Shown: one piece after another, positions 39,120 through 47,547 of the stretch
Layout of the letters: each line of letters begins with the position of its first letter
Position numbering within the stretch: the first letter of the stretch is position 1
NCBI RefSeq assembly: GCF_011758745.1
Contig: NZ_JAANOV010000001.1
Span: 1,984,001 to 2,048,000, forward strand
DNA length: 64,000 nucleotides
Reading direction: 5' to 3'
From: Amycolatopsis granulosa
GTDB lineage: Bacteria; Actinomycetota; Actinomycetes; Mycobacteriales; Pseudonocardiaceae
Position numbers and translations under genes: made by a program
Notes under the pieces: generated by a model
What the model saw: only the letters and a program-made list of their open reading frames with translations
Databases searched by the model: none
Told to the model about the DNA's origin: nothing

Positions 39120-39326
39120 ATGCCGACCTACGCCTACCGCTGCCGCGAATGCACGGGCACCTTCGAGGTGAACCGGCCGATGAGCGAATCGAGCGATCCG
39201 GCTCGCTGCCCGGAGGGGCACGCGGACACCGTCAAGCTGCTCACGACCGTCGCGCTGACCGGCTCGGCCACCGGCGCGCCGTCGGGCGGCGGGTGCTGCG
39301 GCGGCGCCTGCGGGTGCGGCCACTGA
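39120..39326 (+). CDS. FmdB family zinc-ribbon protein
   Basis: A 68-residue protein with the FmdB/Cxxc_CxxC_SSSS ribbon: MPTYAYRCRECTGTFEV with CxxC, then ARCPEGH with a Cys and His in place of the second CxxC. The C-terminal tail is Gly- and Cys-rich (GGGCCGGACGCGH), as in many actinobacterial members. Family members are called regulatory, but their role is not established. It is divergent from the phosphodiesterase gene and followed by a hairpin. Confidence 0.88.
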   Translation: MPTYAYRCRECTGTFEVNRPMSESSDPARCPEGHADTVKLLTTVALTGSATGAPSGGGCCGGACGCGH

Positions 39327-39340
39327 GCCGGTAGGCCGAG

Positions 39341-39358
39341 GCCGCCCACCCGGGCGGC
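39341..39358. terminator. Hairpin between the FmdB-type gene and dhaM
   Basis: GCCGCCC at 39341-39347 pairs with GGGCGGC at 39352-39358 across an ACCC loop, between convergent stops. Confidence 0.6.
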
Positions 39359-39392
39359 GCTGAACCGTGCGGCCCGGGTGCAAGTGGGACGG

Positions 39393-40070
39393 TCAGGCGG
39401 GTTCGCCGAAGTTGTCCGCCACCATCTCCTGCACGACGCGCAGCGCTTCGGCGGCCTGGGGGCCGACGGCGCGGACCTGGATCCGGTCGCCCTTGCGCGC
39501 GCCCAGCGACATCAGCGCCAGCACGCTGTGCGCGTCGGCCTCCTGATCGCCCAGCCGGACGGTCACCTCGGCCTCGATGCCGGCCAGGCCACGGGCCAGG
39601 ACCGCCGCGGGCCGGGCGTGCAGGCCCACCTCGTTGCTCAGCGTCAGCTCGACGCTGTCCCCGGACGGTTCCGGCGCGGCGGCCGCGAGTTCCGGCGGCG
39701 CCCCCGCCGCGGACGCGGCCTCCAGCACGCCGGCGCGGTCGGCCCCGTTCTGCGCCGCCACCGCGGCCGCGACCGTACCCTCCACCAGCGGCGCGTCGGC
39801 GACCACCACGGCCTCCGGGTCGGGCAGCGACTCCACCGCGAGCTCCGCCGTCATCTGCGCGCTGCCCAGGTCGTAGAGCAGCACGACCCCGGCCCCGGAA
39901 TCCGCGCGCTGGACGGCGGCGACGACCGAGTCGTAGTCCGTGCCGATGCCACCACCGGGCATGCCGCCCGCCGGCACGATCGTCACGTCCGGCGCCATCT
40001 GCTCGGCCACCTCGGCGACCCCTTCGGCGAGCTTGGCGCTGTGCGAAACCAGGACCAGGCCGACGGTCAT
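39393..40070 (-). CDS. dhaM: Dihydroxyacetone kinase phosphotransferase subunit DhaM (EIIA-HPr fusion)
   Basis: Passes phosphate from the PTS to DhaL for dihydroxyacetone phosphorylation. The 225-residue protein has an N-terminal mannose-type EIIA domain with the active His10 in LVLVSHSAKLAEG, and a C-terminal HPr domain (about 138-225) with His151 in NEVGLHARPAAVLAR. The enzyme I-like third domain of E. coli DhaM is absent, so phosphate must come from the general enzyme I elsewhere. An Ala-rich linker joins the domains. It overlaps dhaL by four bases and ends the dhaKLM operon. Confidence 0.94.
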   Translation of the reverse strand: MTVGLVLVSHSAKLAEGVAEVAEQMAPDVTIVPAGGMPGGGIGTDYDSVVAAVQRADSGAGVVLLYDLGSAQMTAELAVESLPDPEAVVVADAPLVEGTVAAAVAAQNGADRAGVLEAASAAGAPPELAAAAPEPSGDSVELTLSNEVGLHARPAAVLARGLAGIEAEVTVRLGDQEADAHSVLALMSLGARKGDRIQVRAVGPQAAEALRVVQEMVADNFGEPA

Positions 40071-40690
40071 CGGGCCGCCTTCGCGAACGCCTCGAGCAGC
40101 AACGCCGTCGAGCGGGCGCCCGGGTCGAGGTGTCCCGCGCTGCGCTCGCCGAGGTAGGACGCACGGCCCTTGCGCGCGACAAGATCCACAGTGGACTCGG
40201 CACCGGCCGCGGCACCCTCGGCGGCCGCGGCCAGGACCGCCGCGACGTCCCCACCGGCCGCCTTCTCCGCCGCCGCGACCGCGGGCAGCAGGGCGTCCAC
40301 CATCGTCTTGTCGCCCTCGACCGCCTTGCCCCGCGCCTGGACGCCCTCCAGCCCGGCCCGCAGCGCGGCGACGATCTCCGCCGCACCCAGCTCCGGCTGG
40401 CTCGACACCACCGTGGCCGCACGCAGGAAAGCCGTCCCGTACAACGGTCCGGCGGCGCCGCCCACCTTCGAGATCAACGTGGTGGCCACGAGCTTGAGCA
40501 CCGCGCCCGGGGTCTCGGGCGCCCCGCCGTCCAGCGCGGCGACCACCGCCTGGAAACCACGGTTCATGTTCTCGCCGTGGTCACCGTCCCCGATCGCGCG
40601 ATCGAGGGCGATCAGCTCGGCGCGGTGCTCGGCGATCGTGGCCGCCGCGTCCCGCAGGGCGTTCACGACGCCGTCGGGCGTGCATCCCAT
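40067..40690 (-). CDS. dhaL: Dihydroxyacetone kinase subunit DhaL
   Basis: The ADP-binding subunit that transfers phosphate from DhaM to dihydroxyacetone bound on DhaK. The 207-residue protein shows the metal and ADP motif ALDRAIGDGDHGENM with Asp30, Asp35 and Asp37, then KVGGAAGPLYGTAFLRAA and a late GDKTMVDALLPAV and GRASYLGERSAGHLDPGA. It begins four bases after dhaK and overlaps dhaM (ATGA). Confidence 0.95.
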   Translation of the reverse strand: MGCTPDGVVNALRDAAATIAEHRAELIALDRAIGDGDHGENMNRGFQAVVAALDGGAPETPGAVLKLVATTLISKVGGAAGPLYGTAFLRAATVVSSQPELGAAEIVAALRAGLEGVQARGKAVEGDKTMVDALLPAVAAAEKAAGGDVAAVLAAAAEGAAAGAESTVDLVARKGRASYLGERSAGHLDPGARSTALLLEAFAKAAR

Positions 40691-40694
40691 GTCT

Positions 40695-41696
40695 TCATGC
40701 CTTCCAGCGCAGTGCGGCGGTGTTCACCGGCGCGTCCCACAGTTCCGTCAGCTCGTCGTCGAGTCTGAGCAGGGTCAGGCTGATGCCCTGCATCTCCAGG
40801 CTGGTGATGTACGGCCCCACCAGCCGACGCTCGACCATGATGCCCCGATCGGCCAGCAGCCGCTCGGCGATCCCGTGCGCGAGGTACAGCTCGACCAGCG
40901 GGGTGCCGCCCATCGAGTTGGTGAACAGCAGCACCCGGTCGCCGCGCTCGAACGGCAGGTCGTCGACGATCGCGCCGACCATCCGAGCCACCAGGGCGTC
41001 GGCCGGCTCGGCCGCGATGCGCTCCCGGCCCGGCTCGCCGTGGATGCCGATGCCGAACTCGATCTCGTCGGCGCCGAGGTCGAAGCTCGGCTCTCCCACG
41101 TGCGGCACGGTGGGAGCGGTGAGCGCGACCCCGATCGAGCGGACCTGGCCGACGATCTTGCGGGCCAGCGCCTCGACCGCGTCCAGCGAGTCGCCGCGTT
41201 CGGCCGCCGCGCCAGCGAGTTTCTCCAGCAGCACGGTGCCGCCGACACCGCGGCGCCCGGCCGTGTACGTCGAATCCGCCACCGCCACGTCGTCGTCGAT
41301 CACCACGCTGCGCACGTCCAGGTCCTCGGCCGCGGACAGCTCGCCCGCGGTCTCGAAGTTCAGCACGTCACCGGTGTAGTTCTTGACGATCAGCAGTGCG
41401 CCCGCCTCGCCGGTGGTCGCCGAGATCGCGGCCTGCACGGCGTCGGGGGTGGGCGAGGTGAACACCGCGCCCGGCACGGCGGCGTCGAGCATGCCGGCAC
41501 CGACGAACCCGCCGTGCAGCGGCTCGTGCCCGGATCCACCGCCGGAGATGACCGCGACCTTTCCCGCCACGGGCGCGTCGGCGCGGACCACCACGTTCGG
41601 GTCCTCCTGGACCCGCAGGATGTCCGCGTGCGCGGCGGCCAGCCCGCGCAGCGATTCGGTGACCACGTTCGCCGGATCGTTGATGATCTTCTTCAT
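40695..41696 (-). CDS. dhaK: Dihydroxyacetone kinase subunit DhaK
   Basis: Binds dihydroxyacetone covalently. The 333-residue protein has the substrate site with the covalent His219 in EFGIGIHGEPGRE, the SGGGSGHEPLHGGFVGAGMLDAA segment, LLIVKNYTGDVLNFE and the ADSTYTAGRRGVGGT loop. The ATG at 41696 follows AGGAGG. It leads dhaK-dhaL-dhaM, the PTS-dependent form of the pathway rather than the ATP-dependent single-chain kinase. No DhaR-type regulator or glycerol dehydrogenase is adjacent. Confidence 0.95.
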   Translation of the reverse strand: MKKIINDPANVVTESLRGLAAAHADILRVQEDPNVVVRADAPVAGKVAVISGGGSGHEPLHGGFVGAGMLDAAVPGAVFTSPTPDAVQAAISATTGEAGALLIVKNYTGDVLNFETAGELSAAEDLDVRSVVIDDDVAVADSTYTAGRRGVGGTVLLEKLAGAAAERGDSLDAVEALARKIVGQVRSIGVALTAPTVPHVGEPSFDLGADEIEFGIGIHGEPGRERIAAEPADALVARMVGAIVDDLPFERGDRVLLFTNSMGGTPLVELYLAHGIAERLLADRGIMVERRLVGPYITSLEMQGISLTLLRLDDELTELWDAPVNTAALRWKA

Positions 41697-41731
41697 GCCC
41701 GCCTCCTGACTCCGTCGTCGCACTCTTCCTA

Positions 41732-42727
41732 TCAGGCCCTGGGCAGCTTGGGCAGGATCGTGTCGACAATTCGCCGGGCTTTGCCACACGAATCGTCCCC
41801 GGCGGCGTCATCGTGGTAGTTCTCGTATTGGAATTTGACGACCTCCCCCTCGTCCGCACCCTCCAGGTCACCGATCTGCAGATGGGTCCAGGTGATGGTG
41901 CAGGTGTTGCCGGACTTGGTCTCCTTCTTCTGGTACGCCGTGATGCCACCAGCGAGGGTGATGCGGGAACCGTTCCAACCCTCGGACGGCTCGTAGGTTT
42001 GCGAGATCCCCAGCCAGCCGTAGGCGGTGCCGCCGGTCCAGTGGCAGTCGTGCAGGCTGCTGGGTTTGGCGGTGGCGCGGCCGAGGACCTCGGTCAGCAC
42101 GGCGTCGTCCGCGAGCGCGCACGGGTCGAGGGACACCGCCGAGTTCGCCGGGCGCCGCTGCTGGGGCGGGCCGGCGTGCACCTCGCGGAGGACCTCACGC
42201 AGCACCGTCATCCCCGCGCCGCAGGCGTCGCCGCCCTCGTAGCTGACCTGGACGGCGATGCCCAGCCTGTTCGCGGGGTCCGTGAGCGCCGAGACGACGC
42301 ACCCCTCGTTCTTCGGCGTGTCCTTGTCGTCCAGGTCGTTCTCAACGACGGGCAGGCCGTCGACCGTGCCAACCTGGGGGGACGCCGTATCGACCAAGTC
42401 GCCCATGGTGAGGGCCAGCCGGGCCTCCTTCCCGCCGGCGTCGGTCACCTTGATGCTGCACCCGTCGAAGCTGTCCGTGTACATGCTGTCGGGTACCGGA
42501 GTGCCGACGCCGGTGACCGTGTCGCCCCGCAGGATCCCGCACGGGTCGACGGTGCGCAGCGCGTCCAGCCGCACCGCCGGATCGTCCACCGGCCCCGGGG
42601 CCACGCTGATCTCGGTGACCGTGGTGCGGGGGAAGTTCTGCCTGGCCAGGTCGGGGCCGCAGGCGGACACGGTCAGGGCGAGCAGGACCAGCGGCACGAA
42701 ACGGCGGGGCCGGGCGACACGGAACAC
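41732..42727 (-). CDS. DUF3558-type lipoprotein with two repeats
   Basis: A 331-residue lipoprotein. The signal MFRVARPRRFVPLVLLALTVSAC followed by G ends in a lipobox, so the protein is membrane-anchored on the outside. The mature part contains two similar halves, each starting with a DPC motif (TVDPCGILRGD and SLDPCALADDAVLTEVLG) and each with a later Cys (DGCSIKV and DCHWTGG), which suggests two DUF3558-like domains with one disulfide each. I use the GTG at 42727 because TACGGT lies seven bases before it; the GTG three codons upstream overlaps that box. Function unknown; this family is abundant in Pseudonocardiaceae. Confidence 0.75.
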   Translation of the reverse strand: MFRVARPRRFVPLVLLALTVSACGPDLARQNFPRTTVTEISVAPGPVDDPAVRLDALRTVDPCGILRGDTVTGVGTPVPDSMYTDSFDGCSIKVTDAGGKEARLALTMGDLVDTASPQVGTVDGLPVVENDLDDKDTPKNEGCVVSALTDPANRLGIAVQVSYEGGDACGAGMTVLREVLREVHAGPPQQRRPANSAVSLDPCALADDAVLTEVLGRATAKPSSLHDCHWTGGTAYGWLGISQTYEPSEGWNGSRITLAGGITAYQKKETKSGNTCTITWTHLQIGDLEGADEGEVVKFQYENYHDDAAGDDSCGKARRIVDTILPKLPRA

Positions 42728-42734
42728 GCGATGC

Positions 42735-42740
42735 ACCGTA
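42735..42740 (-). promoter_or_regulatory. -10 element TACGGT of the DUF3558-type gene
   Basis: On the minus strand TACGGT ends seven bases before the GTG at 42727 and supports that start and an own promoter 34 bases downstream of the symporter operon's last stop. Confidence 0.4.
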
Positions 42741-42774
42741 GCCGCCCGACCCCGCCGGGTCGTGGGGAACCTGC

Positions 42775-43047
42775 CTATTCCGCCGGGGTCTCGTCCCCTT
42801 CCGTCACCGGGACCCGGATCGGCCGCACGAGCGCCCAGATGACCATCAGGGCGGTGAACACCAGCAGGCCGATGCCGGCCCACAGGTTGATGTTCACGCC
42901 CGCCGCCTTACGCAGGTCCGCGTCGTCGGTGAACGCGATGCCCGAGACGGTGAGGACCACGCCGTACACGCCGGTCAGCAACGCGATGATCAGCCGGATG
43001 TCGAACGCGCCGGCCCGGCGCGTTCCCACGCGGGTTTCGCTAGCCAT
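42775..43047 (-). CDS. Two-helix membrane protein linked to the symporter
   Basis: A 90-residue protein with two predicted helices, RLIIALLTGVYGVVLTVSGI and LWAGIGLLVFTALMVIWALV, joined by a short charged loop with DDADLRKAAGVN; both ends are hydrophilic. The ATG at 43047 has AGGAGG upstream and lies 13 bases after the symporter stop, so it is cotranscribed with it. Small two-helix partners occur next to several solute:sodium symporters, where they may help assembly or transport. I do not recognise a named family. Confidence 0.7.
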   Translation of the reverse strand: MASETRVGTRRAGAFDIRLIIALLTGVYGVVLTVSGIAFTDDADLRKAAGVNINLWAGIGLLVFTALMVIWALVRPIRVPVTEGDETPAE

Positions 43048-43060
43048 GTGTGCCAACCTC

Positions 43061-44761
43061 CTAGAAGGCGATGTTCAGCGCGATCGTGACGACCAGGACG
43101 ATGCCGGCGAGCAGACCCGGGTTGCGGTACCAGCCCGCGTCCGCGCCGGTGGTGGTGTGCCGGCGCGACTCCTTCGGGGTCAGCGAGTAGACCAGGCCGA
43201 CGAGTTCAGCGTCCGGGCGCGGCTGCGTCACCGCGGTGATGGCGACGCTGACGACGATGTCGACCACGAAGGCGGCACCGGCGCCGATGAAGCTCGCGCC
43301 CTGCCCGGGCAGATCCCACACCTTGGTCTCGGCGAGCAGGAACACCACGATCGCCGACGCGGTGCCGGCCAGGAGACCGATCCACGCGGCCTTCGGCGTC
43401 ATCCGCTTCCAGAACATGCCCAGGATGAACGTGGCGAACAGCGGCGCGTTGAAGAACGAGAACAGCTGCTGCAGGTAGTCCATCAGGTTGGAGTACTGGG
43501 AGGCGATGGCGGCCGTGCCGATGGCCAGGATCGTCGCGCCCGCGGTCACCCAGCGGCCCATGTTCAGGTAGTACGAGTCCGGCTTGTCCTTCTTGACGTA
43601 GGTCTGCCAGAGGTCGTAGGTGAACACTGTGTTGAACGAGCTGAGGTTCGCCGCCATGCCGGCCATGAACGAGGCGAGCAGCCCGGCGATCGCGACGCCC
43701 AGCACCCCGTTGGGCAGCAGGTCACGCATGAGCAGCAGCAGCGCGTTGTTGAAGGTCGCGCCGCTGGGTGCGGAGCCGCCGTCGAGCAGCGCCTGCTTGT
43801 TGGCGCCCTGCAGCTCGGTGACCGTGACGGCGGCGATCATGCCCGGGATGATCACGATGAACGGGATCAGCATCTTCGGGAAGGCACCGATGATCGGCGT
43901 GCGGCGCGCGGCCGACATGCTCTTCGACGCCATCGCGCGCTGGACCTCGACGAAGTTCGTGGTCCAGTAGCCGAAGGACAGCACGAACCCGAGTCCGAAC
44001 ACCAGGCCGAGGACCGACAGGAAGTTGCTGCTGAACCCGGTCAGCTGGTTACCCGGCCAGGAGGTCAGCTGCTCGGCGCCACCGGGGCTGTTCGTGACCT
44101 TGTCGACCAGGCCGTTCCAGCCGCCGACCTTGTAGAGGCCGACGATGGTCAGCGGCACCAGGGCGGCGACGATGACGAAGAACTGGAGCACCTCGTTGTA
44201 GATCGCCGCGGACAGGCCGCCGAGCGCGGTGTAGGTGAGCACGATGACCGCGGCGATGACGATCGAGAGCCAGATCGGCCAGCCGAGCAGCAGGTTCACC
44301 ACGCTGGCCAGCAGGTACAGGTTCGCCCCTGCGATGAGGATCTGCGCCAGGGCGAAGCTGATGCCGTTGGTCAGGTGTGCGCCGGTGCCGAAGCGGCGCC
44401 GCATGAACTCCGGCACGCTGCGGACCTTGGAGCCGTAGTAGAACGGCATCATCACGATGCCGAGGAACAGCATCGCGGGGATCGCGCCGATCCAGAAGTA
44501 GTGGGCGGTCGGCAGGCCGTACTGCGCACCGTTGGCCGACATCCCCATCACTTCGATGGCGCCGAGGTTGGCGGAGATGAAGGCGAGCCCGGTGACCCAC
44601 GCCGGCAGCGACCGTCCGGACAGGAAGAAGTCGATGCTGCTCGACACCTGTTTGCGGGCCAGGTAGCCGATGCCGAGCACCAGCACGAAGTAGAACGCGA
44701 GCAACACGTAGTCGATCGCGTGCGCATCAAGTCGCAGGTTCGCTGCGGCTAGGACATGCAC
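43061..44761 (-). CDS. Sodium:solute symporter (SSS family)
   Basis: A 566-residue secondary transporter with about 14 helices in the LeuT fold. SSS marks are YLARKQVSSSIDFFLSGRSLPAWVTGLAFISANLGAIEVMG in helices 1-2, RRFGTGAHLTNGIS, TYTALGGLSAAIYNEVLQFFVIV, and AGLLASFMAGMAANLSSFNTVFTYDLW, which includes the sodium-site Ser/Thr segment. The layout is closest to sugar- and myo-inositol-type symporters (SglT-like), but the solute is not certain. GTG at 44761 follows GGAGGT by six bases. A two-helix protein gene follows. The 236-base upstream gap holds palindromes GTGATCAC (44893-44900) and TGTGCACA (44848-44855). Confidence 0.92.
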   Translation of the reverse strand: MHVLAAANLRLDAHAIDYVLLAFYFVLVLGIGYLARKQVSSSIDFFLSGRSLPAWVTGLAFISANLGAIEVMGMSANGAQYGLPTAHYFWIGAIPAMLFLGIVMMPFYYGSKVRSVPEFMRRRFGTGAHLTNGISFALAQILIAGANLYLLASVVNLLLGWPIWLSIVIAAVIVLTYTALGGLSAAIYNEVLQFFVIVAALVPLTIVGLYKVGGWNGLVDKVTNSPGGAEQLTSWPGNQLTGFSSNFLSVLGLVFGLGFVLSFGYWTTNFVEVQRAMASKSMSAARRTPIIGAFPKMLIPFIVIIPGMIAAVTVTELQGANKQALLDGGSAPSGATFNNALLLLMRDLLPNGVLGVAIAGLLASFMAGMAANLSSFNTVFTYDLWQTYVKKDKPDSYYLNMGRWVTAGATILAIGTAAIASQYSNLMDYLQQLFSFFNAPLFATFILGMFWKRMTPKAAWIGLLAGTASAIVVFLLAETKVWDLPGQGASFIGAGAAFVVDIVVSVAITAVTQPRPDAELVGLVYSLTPKESRRHTTTGADAGWYRNPGLLAGIVLVVTIALNIAF

Positions 44762-44997
44762 CGATGCACCTCCGGGAAGTCCAACATCTCCGAACAAAAA
44801 TCACCACGATCGAGTGACAAACGCACATTACTACGCGGTAGCCCGACTGTGCACATCAACAGGCGCGACTTGACCGTGTCGAAATCAAATTCGTGATCAC
44901 CCAACCCCGCAGCGTTACCAGCCGCAACTCAGCAGCCCGGACGCACGACGGCCCCCGCGCGGCGCGGGTGCGCCGGGCGGGGGCCGCCGGAGCCGGG

Positions 44998-45657
44998 TCA
45001 GAACAGCCGGAGGTCGTCGGACTCGGTGCCCCGCAGGGCGTCGTAGTCGAGCGTGAGGCAGCGGATGCCGCGGTCCTCGGCGAGCGTGCGGGCCTGCGGC
45101 TTGATCAGCTGCGCGGCGAACACGCCCTGCACGGGGGCGAGCAGCGGGTCGCGGTTGAGCAGCTCCAGGTACCGGGTGAGCTGTTCCACACCGTCGATCT
45201 CGCCGCGCCGCTTGATCTCCACCGCAACCGAACCGCCGTCGGCGTCCCGGGCGAGGATGTCCACCGGCCCGATCGCCGTCGGGTACTCCCGGCGGACCAG
45301 GGTGTAGCCCTCGCCCAGGGTGGTGATGTGCTCGGCCAGCAGCTCCTGCAGGTGCGCCTCGACGCCGTCCTTCTGCAACCCCGGCTCGGCGCCGAGGTCG
45401 TGGCTGATCTCGTCGATCCGTTCCGCGATCGTGATGACGAGCTTCTCACCGGCCTTGTTCTGCACGGTCCAGATGTCGCCGTCCTCGATCAGCCAGCACG
45501 GCGGGCTCATCCAGTTCAGGGGCTTGTAGGCGCGGTCGTCGGAGTGCACCGACACCGAGCCGTCCGCCTTGATGAGCAGCAACCGGGTGGCCATGGGGAG
45601 GTGGGCCGTCAGCCGGCCGGCGTAGTCCACTTGGCATCGAGCGATCACGAGACGCAC
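44998..45657 (-). CDS. nucS: Mismatch-specific endonuclease NucS (EndoMS)
   Basis: Cleaves both strands at G-T, G-G and T-T mismatches and gives actinobacteria their non-canonical mismatch repair. The 219-residue protein matches mycobacterial NucS throughout: an N-terminal DNA-binding domain ([36 protein letters not shown]) and a RecB-like nuclease domain with Asp133, Glu147 and Lys149 in [22 protein letters not shown]. The C-terminus DDLRLF is the end that contacts the sliding clamp. The GTG at 45657 has TACCCT six bases upstream. It is divergent from the NUDIX gene. Confidence 0.96.
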   Translation of the reverse strand: MRLVIARCQVDYAGRLTAHLPMATRLLLIKADGSVSVHSDDRAYKPLNWMSPPCWLIEDGDIWTVQNKAGEKLVITIAERIDEISHDLGAEPGLQKDGVEAHLQELLAEHITTLGEGYTLVRREYPTAIGPVDILARDADGGSVAVEIKRRGEIDGVEQLTRYLELLNRDPLLAPVQGVFAAQLIKPQARTLAEDRGIRCLTLDYDALRGTESDDLRLF

Positions 45658-45663
45658 CCGGCG

Positions 45664-45669
45664 AGGGTA
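45664..45669 (-). promoter_or_regulatory. -10 element TACCCT of nucS
   Basis: On the minus strand TACCCT ends six bases before the nucS GTG at 45657. The NUDIX element at 45683-45688 lies 13 bases away on the other strand, so the two leaderless promoters are back to back. Confidence 0.5.
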
Positions 45670-45682
45670 GAAGATGCTTCGG

Positions 45683-45688
45683 CAGACT
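45683..45688 (+). promoter_or_regulatory. -10 element CAGACT of the NUDIX gene
   Basis: CAGACT ends six bases before the GTG at 45695. The same hexamer precedes the DprE2-like gene. An alternative ATG at 45674 with a GAGGG upstream cannot be excluded. Confidence 0.4.
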
Positions 45689-45694
45689 GGACGC

Positions 45695-46297
45695 GTGGAT
45701 CCCATCGAACGGCTCGGCTCCCGCGAGGTGTACCGGAACAACTGGATGACCGTGCGCGAGGACGACATCCGGCGCCCGGACGGCTCACCCGGCATCTACG
45801 GCGTGGTGGACAAGCCCGACTACGCGCTCGTGGTCCCGCTCGACGGCGACCGGCTGCACCTGGTGGAGCAGTACCGGTACCCGCTGGGCCTGCGGCGATG
45901 GGAGTTCCCGCAGGGCACCGCGCCGGACCTGGCGGAGCTGGACACGCTCGAACTGGCCGCGCGGGAGCTGCGGGAGGAGACCGGGCTGGTGGCCGGGTCG
46001 CTGATCGATCTCGGCCGGCTCGACGTCGCGCCGGGCATGTCCAGCCAGCGCGGCCGGGTGTACCTCGCCACCGGCCTGACGGAGGGCCCGCACGAGCGCG
46101 AGCACGAGGAACAGGACATGCGCACCGCCTGGTTCAGCCGCGCCGAGTTCGAGAAGATGATCGAGCGCGGGGAGGTCACGGACGCGCAGTCGATCGCGGC
46201 GTACGGGCTCCTGCTGCTGCACGAGCGCCGGCCATCGCCAGAGCGCCGAGCACCGGACCGATCGACAGCAGGGTCACCGCGTCCCGCCAGCCCGTGA
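45695..46297 (+). CDS. NUDIX hydrolase, ADP-ribose pyrophosphatase type
   Basis: A 200-residue nucleoside-diphosphate-X hydrolase. The start [27 protein letters not shown] and [23 protein letters not shown] are typical of ADP-sugar pyrophosphatases. The Nudix box is [14 protein letters not shown] with the catalytic Glu residues in RELREE; the upstream Gly-x-Glu part is spaced by one extra residue. The last 40 residues, from ERRPSPERR on, are Arg-, Pro- and Ser-rich and lie antisense to the end of the MFS gene, so they are probably not a folded domain. It overlaps that convergent gene by 122 bases. Confidence 0.88.
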   Translation: MDPIERLGSREVYRNNWMTVREDDIRRPDGSPGIYGVVDKPDYALVVPLDGDRLHLVEQYRYPLGLRRWEFPQGTAPDLAELDTLELAARELREETGLVAGSLIDLGRLDVAPGMSSQRGRVYLATGLTEGPHEREHEEQDMRTAWFSRAEFEKMIERGEVTDAQSIAAYGLLLLHERRPSPERRAPDRSTAGSPRPASP

Positions 46298-47339
46298 CGT
46301 CGGCGAGCAGCGGGAGCAGCTGGATGGTGACCGCGCTGACGACGAAGCCGGCGGCGGTCATCGCGGTGAGGGCGGTGCCGACGTAGCGGGGATCGGCCAC
46401 TTCGGACAGCGCCGCGGAGAACTGGGCCGAGTCGGCGATCACGGCCGCGCCCCAGAGGAACAGCAGCGGGACCAGCAGCGGGGTGCCCCAGGCCACGACG
46501 GACAGCACGCCGCATCCGGCGCTGAGCAGCATGGCGCCGATGGTGACCGCGGTGCGCCCGGCTCGGTCGGACAGCAGTCCGCCGAGCAGCGAACCGGCCG
46601 CGCCCGCGAGACCGATGACGGTGAACGCGCTGCCGGTCCCGGCGGCCGGGAGGTAGACGGGCAGCCAAGCCCACAGCGCGTACAGCTCCCACATGTGTCC
46701 GAAGTAGCCGAGGCAGACGAGCCGCTGCAGGCGGGCGCGGGCCATGCGCAGCAGGTAGCGCGGTTCCCAGCGCGGGGCCGGCTGCCAGTCCGGGCCGGGC
46801 CGCACGCAGGCGACGGCGACGAGGGCGGCGAGGAGTGCGAGCGCCGCGGCGACGTCCAGGACGGCCCGCCAGCCGCCGATGCCGGTGAGCAGGCCGGGCA
46901 ACGCCGAGCCCACGGTCAGCGCGCCGACCAGTATGCCGAGCGCGAGGCCGCGGGCGCGGCGGAACCAGGACACCACGATCTTCATGCCGACCGGGTAGAC
47001 GGCGGCGAGCGCGAAGCCGGTCAGGAAGCGCAATGGAGCGGCGGCGGCCGGACCGGCCAGCGGGAAGGCGGCCGTCGCGGCCGCGCCCAGGGTCGCGCCG
47101 CCGGCGAGGAGCCGCTGCGGCTCGAGCCGGTCGGCGAGGTTGAACGCGGCGGACACGACCGCACCGGCGGCGAACCCCAGCTGCACGGTGACCGACAGCA
47201 GGATCCCCGCCTCCCGGGACAGGCTCCAGTCCACTCGCAATGCCGGCACGACGGTGGAGGCGGAGAACCACAGGCTCATCGCGAGAACCTGCACGACCGC
47301 GATGACAGCCAGCTGCGCCCCACGCCGTCGGAAGATCAC
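46176..47339 (-). CDS. MFS transporter
   Basis: A 387-residue twelve-helix major facilitator. Helix 1 has LAVIAVVQVLAMSLWFSAS, the first loop lacks the classic DRxGRR but AAGAVVSAAFNLADRLEPQRLL fills it, and RFLTGFALAAVYPVGMKIVVSWFRRARGLALG is the conserved loop after helix 4. The second half includes GGLLSDRAGRTAVTIGAMLLSAG. The nearest matches I recall are cyanate/nitrate-type CynX-like porters, but the cargo is unknown. The C-terminal 40 residues are encoded in the 122 bases shared with the convergent NUDIX gene; the last helix [23 protein letters not shown] is in the overlap, so this reading is the structured one. Confidence 0.85.
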   Translation of the reverse strand: MIFRRRGAQLAVIAVVQVLAMSLWFSASTVVPALRVDWSLSREAGILLSVTVQLGFAAGAVVSAAFNLADRLEPQRLLAGGATLGAAATAAFPLAGPAAAAPLRFLTGFALAAVYPVGMKIVVSWFRRARGLALGILVGALTVGSALPGLLTGIGGWRAVLDVAAALALLAALVAVACVRPGPDWQPAPRWEPRYLLRMARARLQRLVCLGYFGHMWELYALWAWLPVYLPAAGTGSAFTVIGLAGAAGSLLGGLLSDRAGRTAVTIGAMLLSAGCGVLSVVAWGTPLLVPLLFLWGAAVIADSAQFSAALSEVADPRYVGTALTAMTAAGFVVSAVTIQLLPLLADVTGWRDAVTLLSIGPVLGALAMAGARAAAGARTPRSTARP

Positions 47340-47547
47340 CCGTCGTGCCTATTGGCGGCAACTCGCCGACGTCAACGAAGCGGAGTGCCGGTCATCCGAT
47401 CGCGTGGATTCGATCCCACGGCGCGGAACCACGCACCCGGGCACGCGACCGCCACCCCCGTGACCCCGGCCCCGGGTGGGACACGCCCGACGCTCACGGG
47501 CGAACACGCCGACCGGAGCGGTGAACACGGCGGCGGGGGCGGCGCGG

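Noticed and set aside
41813-44752. 979-codon open frame on the plus strand
   Set aside because: Antisense to the symporter and DUF3558 genes, low-complexity charged sequence, no start signal.
44821-44900. Palindromes TGTGCACA and GTGATCAC as Crp/GlxR sites
   Set aside because: Neither has the two half-sites at Crp spacing; too short to call.
47405-47425. T-arm-like segment GTGGATTCGATCCCAC suggesting a tRNA remnant
   Set aside because: The stem needs an 8-base loop, and no acceptor stem, anticodon arm or CCA end is found around it.
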